This document shows positions 1 to 15,526 of a stretch of DNA of 64,000 nucleotides, one piece after another. The notes under the pieces are model-generated. The model saw only the letters and a program-made list of their open reading frames with translations, did no database searches and was not told the DNA's origin. How positions within the stretch are numbered: the stretch's first letter is position 1; each line of letters opens with the position of its first letter. Source of the DNA: Tillus elongatus (lineage: Eukaryota > Arthropoda > Insecta > Coleoptera > Cleridae); NCBI GenBank assembly GCA_964006375.1, contig OZ023269.1:64848029-64912028 (forward strand), given 5' to 3'. The translations under genes and the position numbers were made by a program.

Positions 1-1325
1 GAATATTTTTTTGTGAAACTTTGGTAGCGGAAAGACAGTTGCCAGCAGTGATTCTGTGTAAATTTATAGCTTGGTCGCATTTACACTTTCTCTGGTCGCA
101 CTAAAAAACGAAAAAACATCAAGAGTAAACTACCCTTAAATATGAATATTTTTTTGTGAAACGTCGGTAGCAGAAAGATGGTTGCCAGCAGTGATTCTGT
201 GTAAATCTATAACTTGGTCGCATTCATACTTTTTCTGGTCGCACTAAAAAACGAAAAAACCTCAAGAGTAAACTACCCTTAAATATGACTGTTTTTTGGT
301 GAAACTTTGGTAGCGGAAAGATAGTTGCCAGCAGTGATTCTGTGTAAATTTATAGCTTGGTCGCATTCATACTTTCTCTGGTCGCACTAAAAAACGAAAA
401 AACCTCAAGAGTCAACTACCCTTAAATATGAATATTTTTTTGTGAAACTTTGGTAGCGGAAAGACAGTTACCAGCAGTGATTCTGTGTAAATTTATAGCT
501 TGGTCGCATTCATACTTTTTTTGGTCGCAATAAAAAACGAAAAAACCTCAAGAGTAAACTACCCTTAAATATGACTGTTTTTTGGTGAAACTTTGGTAGC
601 GGAAAGACAGTTAGCAGCAGTGATTGTGTGTAAATTTATAGCTTGGTCGCATTCATACTTTCTCTGGTCGCACTAAAAAACGAAAAAACCTCAAGAGTCG
701 ACTACCCTTAAATATGAATATTTTTTTGTGAAGCTTTGGTATCGGAAAGACAGTTAGCAGCAGTGATTCTCTGTAAATTTATAGGTTGGTCGCATTTATA
801 CTTTTTCTGATCGCACTAAAAAATTAAAAAACTTCAAGAGTAAACTACCCTTAAATATGAATATTTTTTTGTGAAACTTTGGTAGCGGAAAGACAGTGGC
901 CAGCAGTGATTCTGTGTAAATTTATAGCTTGGTCGCATTGATACTTTTTCTGGTCGCACTAAAAAATGAAAAAACTTCAAGAATAAACTACCCCTAAATA
1001 TGAATATTTTTTTGGTGAAACTTTGGTAGCGGAAAGACAGTTAGCAGCAGTGATTGTGTGTAAATTTATAGCTTGGTCGCATTCATACTTTCTCTGGTCG
1101 CACTAAAAAACGAAAAAACCCCAAGAGTTAACTGCCCTTAAATATGAATATTTTTTTGTGAAACTTTGGTAGCGGAAAGACAGTTGCCAGCAGTGATTCT
1201 GTGTAAATTTATAGCTTGGTCGCATTTACACTTTCTCTGGTCGCACTAAAAAACGAAAAAACATCAAGAGTAAACTACCCTTAAATATTAAGATTTTTTT
1301 GTGAAACGTCGGTAGCAGAAAGACA
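1..1325. repeat. 143-bp satellite array, about 9.3 units
   Basis: Units start at 1, 144, 287, 430, 573, 716, 859, 1002, 1146 and 1289. All are 143 bp except one of 144. Each unit runs from a T-rich stretch through a GGTAGCGGAAAGAC-like block and two TGGTCGCA blocks to CTACCCTTAAATAT. The array continues off the left edge. Unit 9 is identical to unit 1, and the partial unit 10 shares the diagnostic CGTCGGTAGCAG variant of unit 2. This gives a higher-order period of 8 units (1145 bp). No coding potential is seen. Confidence 0.97.
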
Positions 1326-2045
1326 TCAACATTAGGATACAAAATATGAAATATCAAAGAAATCCTTAAAGATTAAAGCCTCGGTCGGCAACATTTATTT
1401 TGGTCAGCAAATTACATCGTCCCCTTTCATATTCCTTAACCTCTTGAAAATCAGATCCACAACAAAATAACAAAAAATAGTACAATAATTATGTTTAATG
1501 AATAATACTTTGGTGACTTAAAGTAAAGCTAATTAAAATAATAAACATAATACCTTCTGATGCTGTGCAATCTTCACAAACACAATGTATAACAGTTTCT
1601 TCCTCTTAATCAATGGTGATTGTCACATTGTAGGGAACTTTCGTTATGCTATGTTCGGGAGTAATTTTTGCCTTAATAGTACAGATGTTCAGTTCTCTTT
1701 TTACCTGCACGTAGCCCACTGCATTGTCTCTATAAGATTCCTTCGTATCCCTAAAAGTAGAAGGTAAATTTGTCATTTGAGAATAATACTTGCAAAAAAG
1801 AGCTGATATATTTTAACATTTCCCTGGCGTCTCTTAAATGATGACCGCCTTTGCGGCGATCCTTAAGTAGACGGGCCCCGTCCGACCGCAGTGAACTCGC
1901 AGCGCTCGCTTAGTGCGCAGCGTTGCCAGCTTGTGCCTTCTACCCTCTCGCCAAGAAAAAAATAAATAATAAAAAGTCATTTTCATTTGAATGATATTAT
2001 TGACCCAATTTATACAGACGGTGAAAATATGCACTATTTACGTAA
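1326..2045. other. Unassigned sequence between two satellites
   Basis: No gene or recognised repeat is visible. The only short reading frames (about 60 codons at 1585-1767 and 1834-2034) resemble no family I know. A GC-rich patch at about 1840-1935 stands out against the AT-rich surroundings. Confidence 0.5.
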
Positions 2046-2329
2046 AGTGTATTTTAGTAGGTGGCTCTACAGCGCATTTATCGTTTTATTGTGTCGAAAC
2101 GAGTTAACAGAAAATTCTGAAACTTCGTGGGCATAATGAACACGCTACGCTCTTTTCACGTGAGGGATCCAAAAAAATGTAGCGCAACCGGAAGTCGATA
2201 GTAACTTTATTTTTTCTAATGGCAGTGATGCATGTTTTTGTCATTTTCGAATAGACCCCGTTATTCTACAGCAGAACCATGTATCATACACCCGCTATCC
2301 TTCGACACAGTAACGGAAAGGAGGGGGCC
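2046..2329 (+). repeat. Single 292-bp-family satellite monomer left of the hAT element
   Basis: This is one monomer of the family that forms the array at 32482-36900. It starts at GTGTATTTTAGTAGGTGGCTC and ends at the hAT junction. Its last 8 bases, AGGGGGCC (2322-2329), pair with AAGGGGCC right of the hAT element (32482-32489). The monomer and the right-hand array are therefore two sides of one interrupted satellite. Confidence 0.95.
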
Positions 2330-3100
2330 CAGTGGCGATTTCTCCTAGTGAGCTAGGTGTGCGCCGCACACCCTAAAATATAATCAAAATGTGCACAGTT
2401 AAATATGTTTTATTTGTTTTTCCCTTAGTCTTAATACACTACATATTTTGTGAAAATCGATTTAATTTACTTATTTGATTTCATGAATAATCGGTTAATA
2501 GTAACATATTCAGAGAATATGAGTAGGTCAATAGCAACGGGGAATGACTTCGGGTTAGGTGTGCGTTAATATTTCCGAACAACTTGAGTCGATTGAGATG
2601 TATTAATATACAATGCAGTCCCTCACCCACGTCTTTACAATAGTAGAAAAAAGACCATTGATTTTAAGGATGGGATGAGCTGTAAAAATATAGCTCAAGA
2701 CAAATAAAAGGAACGCCTGTCTACCCAACCCTGCGACAGCATTATTTACGAGCATCACCACTGCGCTTGCAGAGACGACAAAATTTAGAATCAAAGACTA
2801 TAATACATTTTTACACATTTTATTATTTAGTACCATATTAACATTGAACTACTTTTAATGTTTTCAGTCTTCAACCCCTTTCCGGACGGTGCTAAGGCTA
2901 ACACAATTTTGTGTGAAGATATTGTATAATAATTCCTTGTTCTTTTCGTGTTTAAAGTTTTAAGTGATTTTAATTTGTTAGTGCTGCGGTGGGATTAATT
3001 TATTTATCTACATATTATTCCCATATAGATACAATATATGTATGTACATTTAGTGTTAATAATTTTTAAAACAAAGACATAAATTATCTGTGTTTGCATA
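2330..3100 (+). other. hAT 5' terminal and untranslated region
   Basis: This stretch lies between the left hAT end and the transposase start at 3101. It contains a subterminal palindrome-like GTGTGCGCCGCACAC around 2353-2367 that has a counterpart near the right end (GCGCACACC at 32443-32451). No other gene is seen. Confidence 0.6.
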
Positions 3101-4917
3101 ATGGCAGAAGAAATAACTATTCAGCAATTGTTTCAAAAACCTTTTTCCATTAGGTCTTTTGAAGAAAAAATGCAGCTAATAGGAAAACGACCTTGTCCGC
3201 AAATGCCGAATCTTGTTATGAAACATACAGTTAAAAAAGATAACTGCAATGACTATACCAGACATTTTTCACTCACGCAATATGAAAAAACAATTTGGTT
3301 GGCAGGGTGTCCCATACGAAATAAATTATTTTGTTGGCCATGTTTGTTGTTTAAGTCAGAATCTATGAAAAATGTTTGGAATACAGAAGGTTTTTCAGAT
3401 CTAAACCATTTATCAGCAGCGCTGCAAAAACATGAACGAAGCCAATTTCATGCGACTTGTTTTTTAAAATTTAGTTTATTTGGAAAACAAAGAATTGATG
3501 TTCAACTTGACGAGCAAAAACGAGACAATATTCGCATTCATAATGAACAAGTGAGAAAAAATCGAGAAATTCTAAAACGGCTAATACAAGCTACATGTTT
3601 TCTGGGAAAACAAGAATTGCCGTTTCGAGGACACGACGAGTCGGCGGAATCTTTAAATAAAGGAAATTTTCGAGAATATTTAGAATCTACTGGAGAATTT
3701 GATTCACTGTTGGACAATCATTTGCAAACATCAACAATATTTCGCGGTACATCTGCAACTATACAAAATGATTTAATCAAGGCCATAAATAGTGTAATGA
3801 TGGATGAGATAAAACGACAAATCGATGCAACTGATTTTGTGTCTATTATGTTGGATGAAACCACTGATATCATAAATAAGTCTCAACTTTCAACTGTATT
3901 TAGATACGTATACCATGGATCGACTTACGAAAGGTTCATTAATTTTACTGATGTAAGTGCTAACCGAACTTCTGCAGGATTATTTCAACATGTGGAAAAT
4001 GTCGTCGATTCTTTTAAGATAGGTCGTAAACTCATTGGGCAGACCTATGATGGAGCATCCGTTATGGCTGGCAATTTAAATGGACTAAAAACAAAAGTTT
4101 TGGAAAAATACCCAAATGCCATTTTTACACATTGCTATGCTCATGTGTTGAACCTAGTTTTGCAACAGTCGTTAAATAATGTTCCGCAGTGCAGAATATT
4201 TTTTCAAACATTAAATGGTTTGGCTGCATTTTTTAGTAAATTGACGAAACGAACCCGTTTGTTAAAGGATTTTGTAGATAAAAAACTTCCAACTGTTGCC
4301 TCAACTAGATGGAATTTCGCTTCCCGTCTAGTTCATACTGTTTATGAATATAGATCTCAGTTGCTGGCATTCTTTTCACACTGCATCGAAAAACTCTGGT
4401 GATTGGGATCATGATTCTAATGTCAAATTCCAAGGGTTTCTAGCTTTCCTCAAAAAATTTGATAACATTTTTTTGCTGCGTTTATTCTCAAAAATATTTT
4501 CCCACGCAGATGTTCTGTATAATATTCTGCAAACGAAAACATTTAACATACTTTATTGCAGTAAGAAGGTAGTCGATACATTAAATGCCTTTAAAGAGAT
4601 TCGCGAAAATGAGAATTCATTTGTGGAAGTGTATGAATGGACAAATGACCAAATTTCTCCAAACGATTCTACAAACTATAATGATGCGCGTTCGGCAAAA
4701 AGGCAGAAAATCGACGATTCTGTTGTCCCAAACCAATTATCTTTTCGCCGGCTATTTTGTGAAATTATAGACAATGTATGTGTTCAGATTAATAGCAGAT
4801 ATTCTTCAATTGAAACACTTAGTTATTTTAATCTTTTACATAGTGATAAATTTCCTTTTTTAAAACAAAGTTTCCAGACAGTGAATTCGATAAACTCAAG
4901 ACTTTATACAAAGATGT
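3101..4917 (+). pseudogene. hAT transposase (ZMYM1/DUF4371-like), N-terminal and central part, frameshifted
   Basis: An ATG at 3101 opens a 433-residue frame. Residues about 50-110 form a TTF-type zinc-finger region (CPIRNKLFCWPC with later His residues). The hAT catalytic core follows, with LDETTD (residues about 252-257, first Asp), TYDGA (about 314-318, second Asp) and THCYAHVLNL (about 343-352). The frame breaks at the A-run 4389-4393 (one extra A by family logic) and resumes at once as NSGDWD. It breaks again near 4871-4873, after which FPDSEFDKL reads on towards 4917. The missing C-terminus lies 26.9 kb away at 31790. This is an inactive hAT transposase gene cut by insertion. The family is certain; the exact subgroup is inferred. 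Confidence 0.93.
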
Positions 4918-4958
4918 ACTACGGCGTCCTGGGCTCACGTTAAGAAATTATTTTTCTA

Positions 4959-5514
4959 TAATTCTGAGATAAAAAAGTCAGAATTCTGAGATAAAAAGTC
5001 AGAATTCTGTGATAAACTCAGAATTCTGACATAAAAAGTCAGAATTCTGAGATAAAAAAGTCAGAATTCTGAGATAAAAAAGTCAGAATTCTGAGATAAA
5101 AAAAGTCAGAATTCTGACATAAAAAGTCAGAATTCTGAGATAAAAGCTCAGAATTCTGACATAAAAAGTCAGAATTCTGAGATAAAAAGTCAGAATTCTG
5201 AGATAAAAAAGTCAGAATTCTGACATAAAAAGTCAGAATTCTGACATAAAAAGTCAGAATTCTGATAAAAAAGTCAGAATTCTGAGATAATAAGTCAGAA
5301 TTCTGACCTAAAAACTCAGAATTCTGAGATAAAAAAGTCAGAATTCTGAGATAAAAAGTCAGAATTCTGCGATAAAAACTCAGAATTCTGACATAAAAAG
5401 TCAGAATTCTGAGATAAAAAAGTCAGAACTCTGAGATAATAAGTCAGAATTCTGACATAAAAACTCAGAATTCTGAGATAAAAACTCAGAATTCTGACAT
5501 AAAAAGTCAGAATT
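4959..5514 (+). repeat. Left subterminal array of the TCAGAATTCTGA palindrome
   Basis: About 26 units of 20-23 bp each contain the 12-bp palindrome TCAGAATTCTGA (EcoRI site at its centre). A spacer of the type GATAAAAAGTC or CATAAAAAGTC separates them. A few units are mutated (for example AGAACTCTGA near 5425). By analogy with other transposons, such arrays are likely transposase-binding sites; the function is inferred. Confidence 0.95.
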
Positions 5515-5525
5515 ATTAGAGAGCT

Positions 5526-5643
5526 TCAGTAGGTAGTGCCACTTGCAAAACGGAACGTTTACCTGTTATTGGTGCGTAATTAAGTAGCTGTGCCTGTTTT
5601 ACAGTTAATTGACGGTGTTTAGTGAGTGTTTACAAAGTCAAAG
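5526..5643 (+). promoter_or_regulatory. Candidate promoter/initiator and leader exon of the HECT gene in the left TIR
   Basis: TCAGT at 5526-5530 matches the arthropod initiator. A short sequence then leads to a strong splice donor GTCAAAG|GTAAGTA, with the exon ending at 5643. The same sequence lies inverted at 31145-31262. Initiation here is inferred; the donor consensus is seen directly. The exon would splice to the acceptor at 9551. Confidence 0.6.
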
Positions 5644-5697
5644 GTAAGTAAATTGGTTTATTGATTATTATTCTAGTTGTGTTAATACGATTCTATA

Positions 5698-7767
5698 CTT
5701 ATATATTATGATTTTATTAGTAATGTACCTCAGTAAACGCCGTTTAATAATATAATAATTAAATATTCGACGGTAAGATGAACTTATGTGTATTTTATCG
5801 TATTTTCATTATAAGAGTAACGTTAGTTTGAGTTACTCTGCTACTTTGAAAATCGCAGATAAATACATATTGTACATGGGTCTGCCTTTGCATGAATTTG
5901 TATACTTATGAGACCTACAGGAATTTTATTTATCCTGATTTACTTCTTAGAAGAGTGAAAGGATTTCAGAATATGTAACATTTTATTTTTTACTAGAGGA
6001 CATATGATAAAAAATGAATACCTATAGGTACCATATATTTCAAGGTAATCTTTTTAGGGTCAAATTTTTTACATGCCTGTTTTAGGCAAGATTATTTATA
6101 GAACAATAATGTACTGTCTGAATGTATCAACATACAAGAACCCCATTTGCCTGTGATTTACCATTTGCTACCTACCTTATTTTCATTTTACAAGTGGCAA
6201 ATCACGTGTTGTCTTGTCTACTTATAGTTAGTTATTGCTAAGATGGCAGCTGATGAAGTACTTCTAATATAATAGGTAATTTAGTCGTTTGTGTTTACTG
6301 ATAGGTAAGTTTGCAAATTTTTCCTATTTATACCTATTTTTTGTTCCCCTGTTAATGTGAGGTTCATTTCCAATTTGGAATTTTTGAGCCACAATCACGA
6401 AAGTATATTTCCTGCTTCCTACATTTTATAAAATACCTAATTTATGGTTTTTTTGTCGTTTGATAAAAATCATTCTCATCACAGTCTAAAGGCGATGTTG
6501 CCTTTCGTAAAATGACTGTCTTTAACAGATCTTATCAATTCATTGTAGATTTTGCATTTTATTAATTGTACCGGGTTTTCCGGAAGTTTTGCCCTTGGCC
6601 TATCAATTTATTTTTTCCAAGTATGTGTCCTTCAAATCTTATGGTCATAAATATATTATGTCTCAAAATATGTGCAATAAATTTCAGCTTCCTCCTTTAA
6701 ATTTCTTTCAGCAAGCTTATTTTGCGTCACCTCTCCTAGCATAATTTTATTCGTTTTTCCAAGGGTGTACCTTGTTTATGTAATTTTTCTTCATGTCCAC
6801 ATTTCAGACGCCTTTATTATCTACATACCTTACTCAGTCAAAGTCCAGCTTTCCATCAAATACATTACACGACTCCATACATATGATTCAGATTCAAGTT
6901 CAAGTGTTTATTAGTGAGAAGATTGCTTTGTTTATGCTTGCTTTGCCAGCACGACCCGAGCTCTTAGTTCTCTGCTATATTTACTATCATCTGCAATACG
7001 TTTCCCATGGCACACACAGTTGTAACTATCTGTAGTTATTACACTGATTTTACCATCATATGAGTAGCATAAAATGTTACACCATTATTTATTTGTTCTG
7101 AACGCCGAATTGTCCTGTCGATACATATCTTACAAACAACCCATTGATGATCTTTAATGGGTATTTTCAATTTTGAACTAATTTTTGAGAAATTTTATAA
7201 CACTCTTCTATTGTTTTAGCCGTAGGCCACATTCTATAAAGATAATGCCAAGATTAGCCCAAAATTTTTTTAGTAATTTTGTAATAAGTTAAAAAACAAA
7301 CTGTTAATTTTGTTGCGTTCAAACCACACACAAAACATCTGTATCTCTTTTGTGTAAATATGTTCCCATTTTTATGTTTAAACCATAGTCCTAATATTTT
7401 GTCTACACACCTAATAAGTCACTAATTAGAATACGATATAAGCTCATTACCACTTGTGCTCCTAATAAATGAAAATTCGTATATATAACACATTGTTTGC
7501 AGTTTTCAGCACGCAAACTTTAATGTTTATAGACGTTTGATCCGGTGTCTATAAAAAGAGAAATAATGTTTTTAAAAACGTAAATTATTATTTTTTCATG
7601 ATTCAGCTGCAGTATAAACATGCTTTCAGTATCTGTTGTAGTGCCGTTAAACAAAACAAACATTGTTTTGTATCACATATAAGTTCATTTGAAAATTAAT
7701 TGAAATAACTTGGCATTTTACGACGATTCTTTAATGAATTTAATATAAAAGGTTGAGGCTGGACACT
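5698..7767. other. Intron sequence without recognised features
   Basis: This is AT-rich sequence in the first intron of the HECT gene. The longest reading frame (6793-7035) has no recognisable domain. No repeat was identified. Confidence 0.5.
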
Positions 7768-7993
7768 GAAACAAAAAGGGGAACCACCCCAAAAAACCAC
7801 AAAAATAATAACAGAGAGTAATGCACCAGATTACGTATTTCGACAACGAAGTTATCTTCATCAGTAGCTGTCGCTAAATAGTTTAACGACAACTGTTGAT
7901 GAAGAAAACCTCGTTATTCAAATACGCATGTAGCACATTACTCTCTGTTATTTTTTTTTTTTGGTTTTTGGGGTGATTCTGATTTTTGTTTGA
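7768..7993. mobile_element. Foldback/MITE-like element, about 225 bp
   Basis: Two arms of about 95-100 bp are imperfect reverse complements. The left arm holds CCACCCC, then AATAACAGAGAGTAATG. The right arm mirrors it with CATTACTCTCTGTTATT and GGGGTGAT. The loop is about 25 bp. There is no coding capacity. Confidence 0.8.
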
Positions 7994-8404
7994 ATTTGAT
8001 ATATTTAAAAAAAATAATACTTTTCTTTAAGAGGTCTTACTTACCAAAAAAAGCATATGAAGTTATTGAAATTAATGTATTAAGATGAAGGTCGTCGTTT
8101 TTACAGTTTATAGTTTTTCTTAAAAAGACGATTTAAGTTGATCACATTTATTTTGGAAGACCCCATTAAAGACATGGAGGAAAGTTAATTTAAAGAAAAT
8201 GATTTATCTAAATTGTGCCTTACACGCTATATATAAGCGTGAGCATATTTTTTTTTGGAGCATACTGTGTAATTGTGGTGAATTTTTTTAGAAAAATTCA
8301 TTAATAGTGACATCCCGACTTTTGAATTTTGAAAAAAATTCGTCAAATAAGCGCGAACTAGGACCCCTAGAACCCATATCAGGGGTCAGCTTTAATTTTC
8401 CTAT

Positions 8405-8517
<113 letters not shown>

Positions 8518-8542
8518 TTTTGTGACGGTAATATTATTATTT

Positions 8543-8996
<454 letters not shown>

Positions 8997-9551
8997 GTAT
9001 GTATGTATCACACCGATAACTAAAAAAAGATTCGTCCGATTTAGTATAAAATCTGGCACGTACCTTCCTTTTGTAAGTGGCTTGAATAAGTTCGTTAGCC
9101 AGGAAAATCGAAGCAGGTTTTCCGGGAAAATTTTGGGATTGTTATCCCAAAAATTGAAAAGTGGCAACCAAATTTGGTACCTACGTAAGTTTACTATATT
9201 AAAAGGAAACTATATACCAAAATTTATATATCTATGTTACAAGAAAAAAAGTTATAAAAAATATTTTATGCCAGATCATTTCTATGAAAATTCACTACCA
9301 TAACGCACTTGTTGCGTCCATACTTTTCATAAAGCAAATAAAGTATTATTTTTACAATTCTATCAAATACTAGAGCGTCATGTGTTTAGGTGCACAATCC
9401 TTTATTATTTATAGATTCAATCCGTTTTGACAAAATATGCTTTGCTTATAGGAAGCTTGGTCAGTGTTGAAATTCTAACGCAACCTTAACTATCAAAATT
9501 TAACTATGGGCCTTTTTTTTCGTGATTTACAAATATTGTTTATGCTTTTAG

Positions 9552-9636
9552 GTATAATATGGAAGAGGAGCTTGAAGATTTTCTTCAACAGCGTGGGATT
9601 GCCGATAGCGTCATACATGAGATGAAAAACGAAAAG
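9552..9636 (+). CDS. First coding exon of the SAM-HECT gene
   Basis: The acceptor TGCTTTTAG ends at 9551, ATG is at 9559, and the donor GAAAAG|GTAATA follows 9636. The 26 codons (MEEELEDFLQQRGIADSVIH...) end in phase 0 and join directly to IDIEALASMESDLLG at 18637. Together they form the SAM-like N-terminal domain that I know from transposon-linked HECT proteins of fish, cnidarians and arthropods. Such an exon is too short to be found by reading-frame length; splice sites and domain continuity support it. The leader exon in the left TIR would supply the transcript start. Confidence 0.8.
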
Positions 9637-9782
9637 GTAATAATATTTGATATAAATAATTTTATCTATAGCGGAATTTTGGGTTTTATTTTCGCGTAAC
9701 CAAAAACATGACAGAGACAGGTTTGGTTTGTGGTGGAACCATTTTTGTGAACGCAAAATAAAGTTGACCCAGCAAGCATTCC

Positions 9783-9783
<1 letters not shown>

Positions 9784-9872
<89 letters not shown>
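9784..9872. repeat. (AT)n microsatellite
   Basis: AT dinucleotide run inside the large HECT-gene intron. Confidence 0.98.
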
Positions 9873-9877
<5 letters not shown>

Positions 9878-9886
9878 CAGTGTATG

Positions 9887-10384
9887 CCATTTACTTCAAA
9901 ACTAAATAGGATATCTGAAAAGGCTATTTAATCAAGGACGCAAAAGGCTTGAACTTTGCGGGAAAAAAAATTTACCACCACACATATAGATGGCGCTGCT
10001 GTGCAAAGAAACTTTTATAACCTCAGATCATTGAAATAGGTTGCGTTTGATTATGAATTAAATTTTGATTAAAATTGTATGCAAAAGTTTCATAAAATCA
10101 ACCGTTTTTTTTTTGTTGTTGTTGATAATTGAGGTTAAGTGTGAAAACTCCATATGCTATTTACTTCAAAACTAAATAGGATATTTGAAATTTGTCAACG
10201 TTGTTTCATTAAGGACGCGAAAGGCTTGAACTTTTCAAAAAAAATATATTTTTACTACCACACATGTAGATGGCGCTGCTGTGCAAAGGAGATCCTCAGA
10301 TCATTGAAATAGGTTGCGTTTGATTAAAAATTAAATTTCGATTAAATTTGTTTCTATTCACAAGTTACATAAAATCCACCCTTT
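9887..10384 (+). repeat. Two direct copies of a ~240-bp dispersed repeat
   Basis: Copies at about 9887-10120 and 10152-10384 share TTTACTTCAAAACTAAATAG, a GGACGC-AAAGGCTTGAACTT block, AGATGGCGCTGCTGTGCAAA and an AAAATC(A/C)ACC end. A partial inverted copy lies at about 11490-11613. The family is not identified. Confidence 0.8.
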
Positions 10385-11240
<856 letters not shown>

Positions 11241-11249
11241 TTTTATATA

Positions 11250-11485
11250 TAGATATTTCATGTTAAGTGTAGCATTGCATACAAGATAAAAACCTTCATA
11301 ACTTTTTCAATACAAATACTGGACATTAGTTTCTTTGGAACATTTTTGATATTAAAATGGATACTATTAAATCATGGTAGTCAGCTTACTCTACAATATT
11401 CAGCACTAATGTCCAGTATTTGTATTGAAAAAGTTATGAAGGTTTTTATCTTGTAGGCAATGCTACACTTCACCTCAAATATCTA
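11250..11485. mobile_element. Foldback element with ~65-bp near-perfect arms
   Basis: Arms 11264-11328 and 11406-11470 are almost exact reverse complements (AAGTGTAGCATTGC...CTGGACATTAG). Weaker complementarity extends outward by about 15 bp. The loop is about 77 bp and there is no reading frame. The pieces of the 240-bp repeat on either side suggest a larger compound element. Confidence 0.85.
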
Positions 11486-11683
11486 AAAAACGGTTGATTT
11501 TATGAAACTTGTTGATATAAACAAATTGAATGGAAATTTAATTCTTAATTAAGCGCAACCTATTACAATGATCTGAGGATCAAAAAGTTTCTTTGCACAG
11601 CAGCTCCATCTCTTAATTAGTGAATTTTTTAAAGAAAATTCACTAAAACGATTAATTTGTCTATATTAGATTAGGTAGTTAAG

Positions 11684-12297
<614 letters not shown>

Positions 12298-12444
12298 GAA
12301 TTTTTTTTTATTTGAGGTTCACATTATGATAAGCAGAAAGTAACGAAGGCTTTTTACATTATTTTCTGGGAGAATAGTTCGATTACTTGTTATTTTTCTA
12401 TCCACATTTTTATACTAGCTATATTTCTTATTTTACTGTTAAAC

Positions 12445-14061
<1,617 letters not shown>

Positions 14062-15526
14062 TCCCCCTTTCTAAAAGTGAGTCTGGATACTGTTTGCTAG
14101 TCAGATCATCTTTATTCATTGACTAAAATATTTTGTTCAAAATCGCCTTTTTTGACATTCCAAAATTTTATTTTATTCTAAATCGACTTTTATGACATTT
14201 CAATCATTACAACCCTTTATTTTATTTAAAATTGCCTTTCATGACATTCTAATATTAAAACTCTTAAATTTAATTCATAATCGATTTGTATGACACTTTA
14301 ATAACTAAAACATTTTATTTTATTCAACACCGCTTTTTATGGCTCACCAATTGGTTTTATATATTTCTCTCTTTTGGCAAATCAATTGATTGTTCATATG
14401 ATCTAAATTTATGCCATCCCCTGGTTATTTCGACTTATTTAACGTTCCCTCAGATTTCATTTCAATAAATGACAGTTATTGGTATTTTTATTTGTCATAT
14501 TTTTATGGGGTATCTTTCCTTTCAATCTTATTTCATTATGCTAAATTATCATATCTTTATACTACCATGGAATAGGACTATGTAATACTTCTTTTATTTA
14601 TCAACTTCTAATAATTTATCTTTTCTACATAACATATACGGTCTCCCTACTTCTGACTTTTCACATACCCCCTATACATATTTCACTATTACTTGCATCA
14701 TATTATATTTTCATTATTCATTCTATATACTTTCAATATTCTTTTCAATATTCTATTCACATATATACTTCAATAATTCGGGACCGACCTCTTTGGGATC
14801 GCCCTTATACTATACTTCATTTTAAATGACCGATATCTTTGTATCGTTAATCATTTTACTTCACCTTTTTCATATTTCAATCTTATCGCTACACCATCTA
14901 TACAAATTCTTTCCTATCAATCCGACCCTTATATATTCTATCTTTTTGCTAATTATAATTATTTCTCGGTACTTAACCGGTTTCTGTCTTTTAGACCTTT
15001 TACATATTTTTCTCGTCTACTGATTCCATGTTTCCTATTACTCAATAATAATAATAATAATTTTCTATTTTATTTTAACTTATTTCCCCCTTTCTACCGT
15101 TGAATTATGATTATATTAATTGACTTATCCAATAACTGCATCTAATTCGAGCATTGCTCCTTATTTATTATCATTTAAATTTTCTTATGAAATTTCGCTT
15201 TTCTGATTCGTATTTCTTTGGGTCATTATTTAAATGCCTACTTGTATTATTTTCTATACTCAGGGTATAAATTCTTCGGGTTATTTAAATGCCTACTTGT
15301 TATATTTTCTGTACTCAGGGTTATTTTACTGTAATTTTTATTTTAAATTGACCAACTTTTCGTCATATAGTTCTAACTAATCAATTTTATTTATTTTAGG
15401 AGAAATTTCTTTGTCTGGTAATTTTATTATTTATTTTGTACATTAAAATTCGTCTATTCGGCATGTGATTATCCTTTTCATTGCTTAGGTCATCATATTA
15501 TTAATTCAATTAAAATTGCGATCAGA
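14062..15526 (-). other. Internal non-coding region of the LTR element
   Basis: About 1.46 kb of T- and C-rich (plus-strand) sequence between the gag stop and the 3' LTR. No reverse transcriptase motif or long reading frame is seen on either strand. It holds the polypurine tract at its left edge and a short (AAT)n run near 15044-15060. Confidence 0.7.

Larger units (their letters stand above)
4918..5740 (+). repeat. Left terminal inverted repeat of the 26.9-kb element
   Basis: It pairs with 31060-31789 in inverse orientation. Outside the subterminal array the match is nearly perfect: only two mismatches over 5509-5697. Similarity fades beyond 5697 and is lost near 5740. In order it contains the outer end, the short-repeat array, an initiator-like TCAGT and a leader exon with a splice donor. 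Confidence 0.95.

Noticed and set aside
4959..5514. CRISPR-like array of short repeats
   Set aside because: The spacers are not variable. The whole 20-23 bp unit repeats, the context is eukaryotic, and an inverse copy lies at the other transposon end.
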